Below are positions 6,988 to 13,612 of a DNA stretch of 28,928 bases, piece after piece. The position numbers and the translations under genes were made by a program. Numbering within the stretch: position 1 is the stretch's first letter; each line of letters starts with the position of its first letter. Under the pieces are notes generated by a model. That model worked only from the letters and a program-made list of their open reading frames with translations, did not search any database and had not been told where the DNA came from. Source of the DNA: DATJHM01 sp035493895 (GTDB lineage: Bacteria > Chloroflexota > Ktedonobacteria > Ktedonobacterales > Ktedonobacteraceae); assembly GCA_035493895.1 (NCBI GenBank), contig DATJHM010000278.1, positions 1 to 28,928 of the forward strand, written 5' to 3'.

Positions 6988-7530
6988 ATGGCATCGCGCA
7001 TAAAAGAGAAATACCGTCAAGAGGTAGCGCCAGCCCTGCAAAAAGAATTTAACTATCGCAATCCGATGCAGGTTCCTGGTATCCACAAAGTTGTTATCAA
7101 TATTGGCATGGGTGAGGTCATTCAGAACGCCAAAGCCATGGATGCCGCTGTTGCAGATCTGGCCGCGATTACCGGTCAGCGTCCCGTGATTACACGTGCC
7201 AAGCGTTCGGTTGCTGCATTTAAGCTGCGTGAAGGTATGCAGATTGGATGCATGGTGACCCTGCGTGGCGATCGTATGTACCAGTTTCTGGACAAGCTAT
7301 TGAACGTAGCATTGCCCCGTTTGCGTGACTTCCAGGGAGTATCCGCCGATGCATTTGATGGTCGCGGAAACTACACGCTTGGCTTGCGCGAACAACTGGT
7401 TTTCCCAGAGATCGACTACGACAAGGTTGATAAAGTACGTGGCATGGAAGTAAGTGTAGTTACGACTGCTACCACTGATGAAGAGGGACGGCGGCTGCTC
7501 AGTTTGATGGGCATGCCCTTTAAGAAGTAG
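6988..7530 (+). CDS. rplE: 50S ribosomal protein L5
   Basis: L5 binds 5S rRNA and touches P-site tRNA. The 180-residue protein has the usual length and motifs: the LQKEFNYRNPMQVPGIHKVVINIGMGE start in pieces, TGQRPVITRAKRSVAAFKLREGM, GCMVTLRGDRMYQFLDKL, and VSVVTTATTDEEGRRLLSLMGMPF at the end. It lies 3 nt downstream of rplX, so translational coupling is likely. Confidence 0.98.
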   Translation: MASRIKEKYRQEVAPALQKEFNYRNPMQVPGIHKVVINIGMGEVIQNAKAMDAAVADLAAITGQRPVITRAKRSVAAFKLREGMQIGCMVTLRGDRMYQFLDKLLNVALPRLRDFQGVSADAFDGRGNYTLGLREQLVFPEIDYDKVDKVRGMEVSVVTTATTDEEGRRLLSLMGMPFKK

Positions 7531-7544
7531 CGCTGGAGGGCGAA

Positions 7545-7730
7545 ATGGCAAAAACTTCAATGATTGTTAAGTCGCAACGTAAGCCTCGTTTCAAGGTGCA
7601 GCAGCATAACCGCTGTAAGGTATGTGGCCGACCACGTGCGTATATTCGCAAGTTTGGCCTCTGCCGTATTTGCTTCCGTGAAAGAGCGTTGCGCGGCGAG
7701 CTTCCTGGCGTGACAAAATCGAGCTGGTAG
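7545..7730 (+). CDS. rpsZ: 30S ribosomal protein S14, zinc (type Z) form
   Basis: S14 sits in the 30S head near the decoding region. This is the short 61-residue zinc form: Cys24-x2-Cys27 and Cys40-x2-Cys43 form the ribbon, with the typical CKVCGRPRAYIRKFGLCRIC core and the LPGVTKSSW end. It was recognised by length, the four cysteines and its position between rplE and rpsH. Some annotations call it rpsN. Confidence 0.97.
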   Translation: MAKTSMIVKSQRKPRFKVQQHNRCKVCGRPRAYIRKFGLCRICFRERALRGELPGVTKSSW

Positions 7731-7814
7731 TCGCGAAGATGATTGATGCAGGGGAGGGCGTATAGCCTGAATGGAAATGCAGCTTGCTTCCCTGGTGATT
7801 ATGGAGGATAATCC

Positions 7815-8210
7815 ATGAATATGACTGATCCCATTGCGGATATGCTCACGCGCATTCGTAATGCGGCCACAGCACGACATACTCGCGTACTGATTCCTGC
7901 CTCGAAAATGAAGCTGGGTATTGCGCGCGTGCTGAAAGAAGAAGGCTATGTTAAGGACATCGAGATCCTGAAGGATAACCCTCAGGGGACGCTCCGTCTG
8001 ACGTTGCGTTATGTGGACAAGAAGCCAGTTTTGACGCAGTTGAAGCGTGTAAGCAAGCCGGGTCTGCGTGTCTATTCCAAGCAAGCAGCTATTCCCAGGG
8101 TTCGCGGCGGACTCGGGATAGCGATTTTGTCAACACCACAGGGCTTGATGACGGGCTCGAGTGCCTACAAGCAAGGTATTGGTGGCGAAGTCATCTGCTA
8201 CGTCTGGTAG
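7815..8210 (+). CDS. rpsH: 30S ribosomal protein S8
   Basis: S8 binds the central domain of 16S rRNA and in enteric bacteria represses the spc operon. The 131-residue protein is canonical: the DPIADMLTRIRNA start, VPASKMKLGIARVLKEEGY-like residues (here IPASKMKLGIARVLKEEGY), and the GLGIAILSTPQGLMTGSSAYKQGIGGEVICYVW end. The ATG follows a GGAGGATAATCC site. An 84-nt gap to rpsZ holds no clear element. Confidence 0.98.
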   Translation: MNMTDPIADMLTRIRNAATARHTRVLIPASKMKLGIARVLKEEGYVKDIEILKDNPQGTLRLTLRYVDKKPVLTQLKRVSKPGLRVYSKQAAIPRVRGGLGIAILSTPQGLMTGSSAYKQGIGGEVICYVW

Positions 8211-8243
8211 GTAATGAAGAGAGTTGGAGACAGGAGGTATTGA

Positions 8244-8819
8244 ATGTCTCGTATTGGACGTGCTCCAATCGCAGTGCCACCAAAGGTGCAGGTGAATTGG
8301 AACGAAGACAATCTGGTGACAGTCAAAGGTCCTAAAGGTGAGTTGTCACAGTGGGTAGATCCTGAGCTGACGCTCGAGCTGGAGAATGGACAGTTGACGG
8401 TCAGCCGCCCTTCTGACAGCAAAGATCACAAGTCGAAGCATGGCTTGTATCGTACCCTGGTCAATAACATGGTAGTAGGTGTGACGACCGGGTATACGAA
8501 GCAACTGGAGATCCACGGCGTCGGATATCGTGCCACAAAAGTCGGCAATAGTCTGGTAATTGTGGCCGGGTACTCGCACCCGGTGGAGGTGCAGGCACCA
8601 GCAGGCATCACGTTGAACGTTGATGGCGTGGATGCCGCGACCAAGGCGACTCGTATCAGTGTCAGTGGCATTGACAAGCAACTGGTAGGAGCGATTGCGG
8701 CAGATATTCGTCGCATTCGTAAGCCGGAGCCATATAAGGGCAAAGGCATTCGCTACGCCAATGAGAAGATACGCCGCAAAGCCGGTAAAGCCGGTAAAGT
8801 CGGCGGCAAGAAGAAGTAG
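8244..8819 (+). CDS. rplF: 50S ribosomal protein L6
   Basis: L6 lies near the sarcin-ricin loop and factor-binding site of the 50S subunit. The 191-residue protein has the two repeated L6 domains, MSRIGRAPIAVP at the start, GYTKQLEIHGVGYRATK in the middle, and the hallmark RKPEPYKGKGIRYANEKIRRKAGKAG in pieces. The tail is Lys-rich. Its TAG stop (8817-8819) is immediately abutted by, and possibly part of, a GC-rich repeat array. A 279-nt gap follows before rplR, the largest in the spc string. Confidence 0.97.
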   Translation: MSRIGRAPIAVPPKVQVNWNEDNLVTVKGPKGELSQWVDPELTLELENGQLTVSRPSDSKDHKSKHGLYRTLVNNMVVGVTTGYTKQLEIHGVGYRATKVGNSLVIVAGYSHPVEVQAPAGITLNVDGVDAATKATRISVSGIDKQLVGAIAADIRRIRKPEPYKGKGIRYANEKIRRKAGKAGKVGGKKK

Positions 8820-8919
8820 GGGCGGGGTTTATCTCCGCCCAGCGGCGGTTTATCTCCGCCCGGCGGCGGTTTATCTCCGCCAACGGAGTATATCTCCGCC
8901 CGGCGGTGCTTGCCACCGC
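8816..8919. repeat. GC-rich palindromic repeat array abutting rplF
   Basis: Four tandem copies of a roughly 20-nt unit (core GGCGGTTTATCTCCGCC) occupy 8821-8840, 8842-8861, 8862-8881 and 8883-8901. A diverged fifth (8902-8919) folds as GCGGTG/CACCGC. Each unit has GGCGG and CCGCC arms around a TTTATCT centre. The first copy begins GTAGGGGCGGGG, of which TAG is the rplF stop codon. The 25 bases at 8816-8840 match 28858-28882 at 23 positions, so this belongs to a dispersed family. No gene is seen in the rest of the gap. Confidence 0.85.
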
Positions 8920-8965
8920 TCGGTGACCTATGTACTCGGAACAGGACGGCCAGGAGATGGGCCAG

Positions 8966-8995
8966 AGAGAAACGTAGTGCCGACCACGTTTCTCT
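8966..8995 (+). promoter_or_regulatory. 10-bp perfect hairpin in the rplF-rplR gap
   Basis: AGAGAAACGT (8966-8975) pairs perfectly with ACGTTTCTCT (8986-8995) around a 10-nt loop. No T-run follows. It lies about 100 nt before rplR and could be a leader element or a processing site in the polycistronic mRNA. I see no convincing promoter between it and rplR. Confidence 0.45.
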
Positions 8996-9098
8996 ACAAG
9001 CGTTCCTGGCAGTACCCATTGAGAGAAAGGGGAGAGGCGAAAGAGCGTTGTATTATGTCGAATATTCGCGTAATGCACACATCTTTTGCTCTTGAGCT

Positions 9099-9692
9099 AT
9101 GATAAAGAGTTTTCATTCTAACCAGGCGCGGCTGCGACGGCACCAGCGAATGCGTCGCCATCTGGTAGGCGCACAGAGTCGTCCCCGACTCAACGTTTTT
9201 CGTAGTGGGCATCATATTTATGCTCAGGTCATAGATGATACGACCGGACGTACGCTTGTAGCTGCATCGTCACTTGACGAGAGCCTGAAAGATTTTAAGC
9301 CTGCATCAGCTGCTCCAGTTGTTACTGAGAGCGCGGTAGAAGAGACAGAGCCCGAGGCTGTTGAAGTAGCGGCTCAGGCTGCTCCAGCCAGAGCGAAGGG
9401 TGCGAAATCGCCTAAAGGTGCTGCGCCTGCTAAAGGCGGAAAGCCTGGCACACAGAGCAAAACCCTCCTGCCTGCTGCCCAGAAGGGTGTTGCCAAGACC
9501 CCGGTAGAGGCTCTGGTTGCAATTGCTGGAAACCGCAAAGTCGCGCTCGCGCGCGAAGTTGGTAAACTGGTTGCCCGGCGTGCGAAAGAGCAAGGCATAA
9601 CGCAAGTTGTGTTTGATCGTGGCGGTTATGCGTATCATGGGCGCGTTGCCTCGTTGGCTGAAGGTGCTCGTGAAGAGGGCCTGAATTTCTAG
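9099..9692 (+). CDS. rplR: 50S ribosomal protein L18 with internal insertion
   Basis: L18 binds 5S rRNA with L5 and anchors it in the central protuberance. Residues 1-65 (LRRHQRMRRHLVGAQSRPRLNVFRS, HIYAQVIDD) and about 141-197 (VALAREVGKLVARRAKE, VVFDRGGYAYHGRV, LAEGAREEGLNF) are canonical in pieces. The total is 197 residues, while typical L18 has about 115-125. The extra block, about residues 66-140, is Ala/Pro/Lys/Glu-rich: first acidic (EETEPEAVEV), then basic (repeated Lys-Gly segments). It lies where normal L18 has a short loop between STLE and the AKxVG helix. The ATG at 9099 has only a weak upstream ribosome-binding site. Confidence 0.96.
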   Translation: MIKSFHSNQARLRRHQRMRRHLVGAQSRPRLNVFRSGHHIYAQVIDDTTGRTLVAASSLDESLKDFKPASAAPVVTESAVEETEPEAVEVAAQAAPARAKGAKSPKGAAPAKGGKPGTQSKTLLPAAQKGVAKTPVEALVAIAGNRKVALAREVGKLVARRAKEQGITQVVFDRGGYAYHGRVASLAEGAREEGLNF

Positions 9693-9740
9693 CGTCACCG
9701 ATGTACATGTGACATTGTGAAAGGCAGTAGAACTGAGAAA

Positions 9741-10481
9741 ATGGCAAGAATAGATGCTTCAAAATTGAACCTTGAAGAGACCGTGGTTGAGGTCAGCCGC
9801 GTCTCCAAGGTGGTCAAAGGTGGTCGACGCTTTAGCATCCGTGCCCTGGTCGTTGTTGGCGACCGCAATGGCTATGTTGGTTTTGGCTTTGGCAAGGCAA
9901 GCGAATATACAGAGGCCATTCGTAAAGGCGTTGAAGATGCGAAGAAGCACCTGGTGCAGGTGCCTCTTTCTGGCACGACCATTCCCTACATGGTCAAAAC
10001 AACGTTCGGCGCTTCTGAAGTGATGCTGAAGCCTGCCGCTCCTGGTACCGGCGTGATCGCTGGTGGCGCGGTGCGCGCAGTGATGGAGGCGGCTGGTGTG
10101 CGTGATATCCTCACCAAGACGCTGGGCAGCACGAATAAAGCGAATACGGTGCAGGCCTGTTTAGAGGCGTTGCGTGAACTGCGCTCGGCGGATGCAGAGG
10201 CTTTACGCCGTGGCAAAACGGTCGTAGAACTGCTGGGTAAGAAGCGTGCTGAACAGATTGCTGTCGCGGCGGCAAATGCTGCTGAGCAGGCAGCGGCTGC
10301 ACGTGCGGCTCGCGAAGAGGAAGTGCGTGAGAGCCGGGCGATTTCTGGTGGCCGCGGTGGCGGAGATCGTGGTGGCCGCGGTGGCGGAGATCGTGGTGGC
10401 CGTGGTGGTGGAGATCGTCGTGGTGGCGGTGGTGGCGGAGATCGTCGTGGTGGCGGCGGTGGTGGAGATCGTCGTCGATAG
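9741..10481 (+). CDS. rpsE: 30S ribosomal protein S5 with GGDR-repeat tail
   Basis: S5 lies at the mRNA entrance with S3 and S4 and affects decoding accuracy. The double-stranded-RNA-binding fold is intact: VVKGGRRFSIRALVVVGDRNGYVGFGFGKASE and GTGVIAGGAVRAVMEAAGVRDILTK in pieces. From about residue 162 a tail is added: an Ala-rich helix (AVAAANAAEQAAAARAAREE), then GGRGGGDR units and RGGGGGGDR units, giving 246 residues against about 165-170 usually. I chose the ATG at 9741, which gives MARIDASKLNLEE; an in-frame GTG at 9717 would add 8 residues but has no clear ribosome-binding site. Confidence 0.95.
   Translation: MARIDASKLNLEETVVEVSRVSKVVKGGRRFSIRALVVVGDRNGYVGFGFGKASEYTEAIRKGVEDAKKHLVQVPLSGTTIPYMVKTTFGASEVMLKPAAPGTGVIAGGAVRAVMEAAGVRDILTKTLGSTNKANTVQACLEALRELRSADAEALRRGKTVVELLGKKRAEQIAVAAANAAEQAAAARAAREEEVRESRAISGGRGGGDRGGRGGGDRGGRGGGDRRGGGGGGDRRGGGGGGDRRR
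10347..10481 (+). repeat. In-frame repeats encoding the S5 tail
   Basis: Three 24-nt units (GGTGGCCGCGGTGGCGGAGA plus TCGT, with minor changes) are followed by two related units of about 27 nt richer in GGT/GGC glycine codons. The units share GGTGGAGATCG with the S3-tail repeat, encoding the same GGDR motif. Confidence 0.85.
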
Positions 10482-10490
10482 GAGAAGATA

Positions 10491-10685
10491 ATGGCAAAAC
10501 TGCGTATAAAATACATCAAAAGTGCTATCGGTTATCCACAGGACCAGAAAGATACGATCCGAGCACTGGGCTTGCGCAAACTTCAGCATACTGTAGAGCG
10601 TGAGGATCATCCGGCAATCCGTGGAATGATTCGCAAGGTAACGCACCTGGTGCAGGTGGAGGAGACTGTCAGTGGAACTCTCTGA
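10491..10685 (+). CDS. rpmD: 50S ribosomal protein L30
   Basis: L30 is a small non-essential 50S protein absent from some bacteria. The 64-residue product has the family pattern: LRIKYIKSAIGYPQDQKDTIRALGLRKL in pieces, then VEREDHPAIRGMIRKVTHLVQVEE. Translation begins 9 nt after rpsE with an AGGAGA site in front. The last 14 bases overlap the GTG start of rplO. Confidence 0.96.
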   Translation: MAKLRIKYIKSAIGYPQDQKDTIRALGLRKLQHTVEREDHPAIRGMIRKVTHLVQVEETVSGTL

Positions 10686-11235
10686 TTTGCGGCCAGCTCC
10701 TGGTTCGCATACACATGAAAGACGTCTTGGCCGAGGTCACGGCTCTGGTCGTGGCAAAACCGCAGGGCGTGGTACGAAAGGCCAGAAGGCGCGCACTGGC
10801 GGAAAGGTCCATCGCGCATTTAATGGTGGTCAGACCCGACTCTCAAAGCGTTTACCTTTCTCTCGTGGTCTGGGCAATGCCAAGCCAGCTTTCCGCGATG
10901 TTTATACTGTTATTAACGTTGCACAATTAGAGGACTTTGAAGCGAATGCGGTCGTCTCCCCTGAGACACTTGTCGTTCAAGGTCTGGTAACGAAGGCAGA
11001 TAGCCAGGGTTTGATAAAGATCCTCGGCGATGGTGAGCTGGATCGTGCTCTGACAATTCATGCTCATAAGGTTTCGGCCAGCGCACGCGAGAAGATTGAG
11101 GCGGCAGGTGGGAAGATTGAGATCATTCCGGTGAAGACATACCCGAAAACCAAGCGGCGTATAGACGAAAAAACCGGTCGAAGATCTCTTGGACCCGAAA
11201 CACAAGCGACAGAGCAAGAGGATGCCAGGGCTTAA
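10672..11235 (+). CDS. rplO: 50S ribosomal protein L15
   Basis: L15 is a late-assembly 50S protein with a long basic extension. The sequence is typical: MELSDLRPAPGSHTHERRLGRGHGSGRGKTAGRG in pieces, KGQKARTGGKVHRAFNGGQTRLSKRLPFSRG, and a globular end with VSASAREKIEAAGGKIE. It has 187 residues, about 35-40 more than usual, owing to a charged C-terminal tail (after VKTYPKTKRR). The start is GTG at 10672, overlapping rpmD by 14 nt and preceded by GGTGGAGGA. The stop codon lies inside a strong inverted repeat. Confidence 0.96.
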   Translation: MELSDLRPAPGSHTHERRLGRGHGSGRGKTAGRGTKGQKARTGGKVHRAFNGGQTRLSKRLPFSRGLGNAKPAFRDVYTVINVAQLEDFEANAVVSPETLVVQGLVTKADSQGLIKILGDGELDRALTIHAHKVSASAREKIEAAGGKIEIIPVKTYPKTKRRIDEKTGRRSLGPETQATEQEDARA

Positions 11236-11248
11236 AGCCCTCGGCATC
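11221..11248 (+). terminator. Hairpin spanning the rplO stop codon
   Basis: GATGCCAGGGCTT (11221-11233) is complementary to AAGCCCTCGGCATC (11235-11248) apart from one bulged G. In RNA the innermost pairs open to form a loop around the TAA stop. The downstream run CTTCGCTCGTATTT is only moderately T-rich, so this may be a weak terminator, a pause or processing site, or a 3' stabiliser separating the ribosomal genes from secY. Confidence 0.45.
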
Positions 11249-11310
11249 TTCGCTCGTATTTCCGGCCTGAACGGAGATACAAGTAGTACCTATGTACGTG
11301 TTCCGTATCT

Positions 11311-11340
11311 TTGTCTCTTTCTCTTCAGTATCGCAATAAT
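11311..11340 (+). promoter_or_regulatory. Possible promoter for secY-adk
   Basis: TTGTCT (11311-11316) and AATAAT (11335-11340) are separated by 18 nt and match the sigma-70 consensus at 4 of 6 and 5 of 6 positions. They lie in the 151-nt gap after the rplO hairpin and about 47 nt before the secY start. This is a motif match only. Confidence 0.35.
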
Positions 11341-11386
11341 AGTTGCGAAAAATTGATAAGGATTGTATCTCTGGAAGGAGGCTCCC

Positions 11387-12727
11387 ATGTGGGAACGCCT
11401 GCGTAGCGTCTGGACTGTTCCTGATCTGCGCATAAAAATTCTCTTTACGCTGGGAATGCTTATTGTGTTGCGCGTCCTGGCGAATATTACGGTCCCTCTG
11501 ACGCCTACTGAGCATCAAAATCTGATAAACCTGTTCAGCACCAATAAGGATCAGAATCTTGCTCAGTTGCTGGGTCTGCTTGATGTCTTCTCCGGTGGGT
11601 CACTGCAAACCTTCTCTATTGTCGCAATGAGCGTCTACCCCTACATCACCGCGACCATTGTGATGCAGTTGTTGCAGCCAATTATCCCCGCACTACAGAA
11701 TCTTTCTATGCAGGGTGAAGCTGGCCGTTTGCGTTTCAGCCAGATTACTCGTATTATCACGGTCCCTCTGGCGTTTTTGCAGGCGTTCGGTAGCTGCGCA
11801 CTGTATCAAAAAGAGGGTGTGCTGACGAACTTTAGCCTGGTTGATCCGAACTATGCATTACAGACGTTTGCGATCCTTATGTCCCTGACCGCTGGCACGA
11901 TGATTCTTGTCTGGCTTGGTGAATTAATTACTGAGCATGGTATTGGTAACGGTATATCGTTGATTATCTTTGGTGGTATTGTCAGTCGTGTGCCGAGCTT
12001 TGTGCAGCAGGGATATATCACCGCCACTGGCGGTGGTGGAAGTGGTAGCGGCGTTGTCAGTGTCGCTATGTTCTTGATCATTGGTTTGCTGACAATCGTG
12101 GGTATTGTGTATGTCTATATGGGGCAGCGCCGTGTGCCGGTGCAATATCCGACCAAGCGTATGGTTGGTCGTGGTATGCTGGTAGGCTCTGCTCAGACAA
12201 CCTATATCCCGATGCAGGTGAATAGCGCAGGTATGATCCCGCTGATCTTTGCGCAGTCGATGCTGCTCTTCCCATCTGTGATTTCACAGTTTCTGACGAC
12301 GAGTAGCACTCCCTGGCTGCAAGGCGCTGCGATCTGGGTGAGTACCTACCTGGTGAATAATACGCGCTGGTGGTACTGGGCGCTTTACTTTGTGCTCGTG
12401 GTTGCGTTTACCTACTTCTATGCGTATGTGGTCTGGCAACAGCAAAACATACCGGAGAACTTGCAGAAGCAGGGCGCATTTATCCCCGGGTACCGTCCAG
12501 GTGAGCCAACAAGCCGTTACCTAACAAACATTCTCAACCGTATTACACTGGCAGGAGCGCTCTTCCTGGGTATCGTGGCGGTCTTACCGTTCTTTGCGAA
12601 CCTGGGTGGCAGTAATCAGGCGCTAGGGAGTGCTTCTCTGCTCATTGTCGTCGGTGTGGTGTTGGATACGGTCAGGCAGTTAGAGTCACAGATGGTGATG
12701 CGTAACTATTCTGGCTTCTTATCATAA
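11387..12727 (+). CDS. secY: Preprotein translocase subunit SecY
   Basis: SecY is the channel of the Sec translocon in the cytoplasmic membrane. The 446-residue protein has about ten hydrophobic segments. The plug and TM2 region is recognisable (LDVFSGGSLQTFSIVAMSVYPYITATI in pieces), as are the GEAGR loop, the GIGNGISLIIFGGIV motif of TM5, the QRRVPVQYPTKRM loop that contacts ribosome or SecA, and NSAGMIPLIFAQS. The ATG at 11387 has an excellent GGAAGGAG site 6 nt upstream; an in-frame TTG at 11363 lacks one. It is the only membrane channel gene in the ribosomal string. Confidence 0.98.
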   Translation: MWERLRSVWTVPDLRIKILFTLGMLIVLRVLANITVPLTPTEHQNLINLFSTNKDQNLAQLLGLLDVFSGGSLQTFSIVAMSVYPYITATIVMQLLQPIIPALQNLSMQGEAGRLRFSQITRIITVPLAFLQAFGSCALYQKEGVLTNFSLVDPNYALQTFAILMSLTAGTMILVWLGELITEHGIGNGISLIIFGGIVSRVPSFVQQGYITATGGGGSGSGVVSVAMFLIIGLLTIVGIVYVYMGQRRVPVQYPTKRMVGRGMLVGSAQTTYIPMQVNSAGMIPLIFAQSMLLFPSVISQFLTTSSTPWLQGAAIWVSTYLVNNTRWWYWALYFVLVVAFTYFYAYVVWQQQNIPENLQKQGAFIPGYRPGEPTSRYLTNILNRITLAGALFLGIVAVLPFFANLGGSNQALGSASLLIVVGVVLDTVRQLESQMVMRNYSGFLS

Positions 12728-12743
12728 AATAACTATCGTATAA

Positions 12744-12772
12744 GTGCCTCGGCGGCTGTTTCGTTGAGGCAC
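12744..12772 (+). promoter_or_regulatory. Hairpin between secY and adk
   Basis: GTGCCTC (12744-12750) pairs with GAGGCAC (12766-12772) over a 15-nt loop. No T-run follows, and a GATAATTATC palindrome lies directly downstream at 12774-12783. It could be an RNA stability element; evidence for termination is weak. Confidence 0.35.
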
Positions 12773-12832
12773 AGATAATTATCCTGGGTGGAGTGCGAGG
12801 GAGCGCTTCCGACCTGCCATGGGAGAAAAAAA

Positions 12833-13501
12833 GTGAACATAATCCTGATCGGTGCGCAGGGATCGGGTAAGGGCACACAGGCACAACGCCTCGCGCAGGC
12901 TCTCGGAATCCGCCATGTTGCTAGTGGCGATATGTTTCGTAAAGAGATCAGCGAGCGGAGTGAACTGGGACTAAAAGCACAGGAATATATAGATCGAGGC
13001 TCGCTTGTTCCCGACGATATTACTGTGAATATGATCTTGTCGAGGCTGAATGAGCCTGGGAGCGCGGCGGGCGTGTTGCTGGATGGATTCCCGCGCACGG
13101 TTGCTCAAGCTCAGGCTCTGGATGCGGAACTGGAACCAGCTGGTAGAGGTATAGACAGAGTCGTATATCTGAAAGTGCCAGAGGATGTACTTGTACGACG
13201 CCTTTCGGGTCGTTATATCTGTCGCGCGAACCAGCATGTCTATAACATTGTGACGAAACCACCGAAAGTAGCTGGCGTTTGTGATCTGGATGGTAGCGAG
13301 CTCTACCAGCGTTCAGATGATCAGGGTGATGCCGTGCAGAAACGTCTGGATACTTTCTTCAGGGAGACGACGCGTCTCTTTGATTATTATAATGCGCAGG
13401 GGAAGCTGGTGGAAGTGAATGGCGATCAGGATATTGAGCAGGTTCAGCAGGAGCTTATCAATACGATCAAAGAAGCGAAAGAACAGAAGCGGCCTTCTTG
13501 A
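12833..13501 (+). CDS. adk: Adenylate kinase
   Basis: Adenylate kinase interconverts ATP plus AMP with two ADP in the cytosol. Visible features are the P-loop GAQGSGKGTQAQRL (8-20), the AMP-binding ASGDMFR (30-36), LDGFPRT (83-89) and a long-form LID (about 126-163). The LID positions equivalent to the zinc ligands of Gram-positive enzymes are Cys130, Asn133, Cys150 and Asp153, so one cysteine is missing; His135 is nearby and might substitute. I chose GTG at 12833 because it gives MNIILIGAQGSGKG and follows GGGAGAAAAAAA; the 222-residue length is typical. The usual downstream map gene is absent. Confidence 0.97.
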   Translation: MNIILIGAQGSGKGTQAQRLAQALGIRHVASGDMFRKEISERSELGLKAQEYIDRGSLVPDDITVNMILSRLNEPGSAAGVLLDGFPRTVAQAQALDAELEPAGRGIDRVVYLKVPEDVLVRRLSGRYICRANQHVYNIVTKPPKVAGVCDLDGSELYQRSDDQGDAVQKRLDTFFRETTRLFDYYNAQGKLVEVNGDQDIEQVQQELINTIKEAKEQKRPS

Positions 13502-13515
13502 GCAGTGATTACTGC
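13502..13515. promoter_or_regulatory. Dyad GCAGTGATTACTGC after adk
   Basis: A 5-bp stem (GCAGT/ACTGC) surrounds GATT, directly after the adk stop. The same motif recurs with one base change at 13596-13609, inside a longer palindrome. The two copies flank the predicted infA promoter. They could be paired operators or a short terminator (the T-run here is only TTGTT). Confidence 0.5.
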
Positions 13516-13551
13516 TTGTTACGAATACGAGTACCAGGCTCAAATTGCCTC

Positions 13552-13580
13552 TCGACTTTGTAGAGAAAGTGTGCTATAAT
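13552..13580 (+). promoter_or_regulatory. Extended -10 promoter for the infA operon
   Basis: TATAAT (13575-13580) is a perfect -10 box preceded by TG at 13572-13573 (extended -10). A TCGACT -35 box (13552-13557, 4 of 6 matches) lies at the ideal 17-nt spacing. Transcription would begin near 13587 and give a leader of about 260 nt before infA. This is among the best promoters in the window. It would let infA-rpmJ-rpsM and the rest be expressed separately from secY-adk. Confidence 0.7.
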
Positions 13581-13592
13581 TCGTAGTTGGCT

Positions 13593-13612
13593 GCAGCAGT
13601 GATCACTGCTGC
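13593..13612. promoter_or_regulatory. 20-bp perfect palindrome at the infA transcription start
   Basis: GCAGCAGTGATCACTGCTGC is fully self-complementary and starts within about 6 nt of the predicted transcription start. CCCTTTT follows it. As RNA it would form an 8-bp stem with a GATC loop and could act as an early attenuator; as DNA it is an ideal dimeric-repressor operator. Its centre repeats the dyad found at 13502-13515. Confidence 0.55.

Noticed and set aside
8695..9102. Forward and reverse frames with repeated VYLRPAA or GGDKPP units across the rplF-rplR gap
   Set aside because: They arise from translating the 20-nt repeat array, overlap rplF, and lack start signals. They are best explained as by-products of the DNA repeat.
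9986..10519. Pro/Arg-rich minus-strand frame over the S5 tail
   Set aside because: It is the antisense of the GGDR repeats in rpsE, with no independent evidence of coding.
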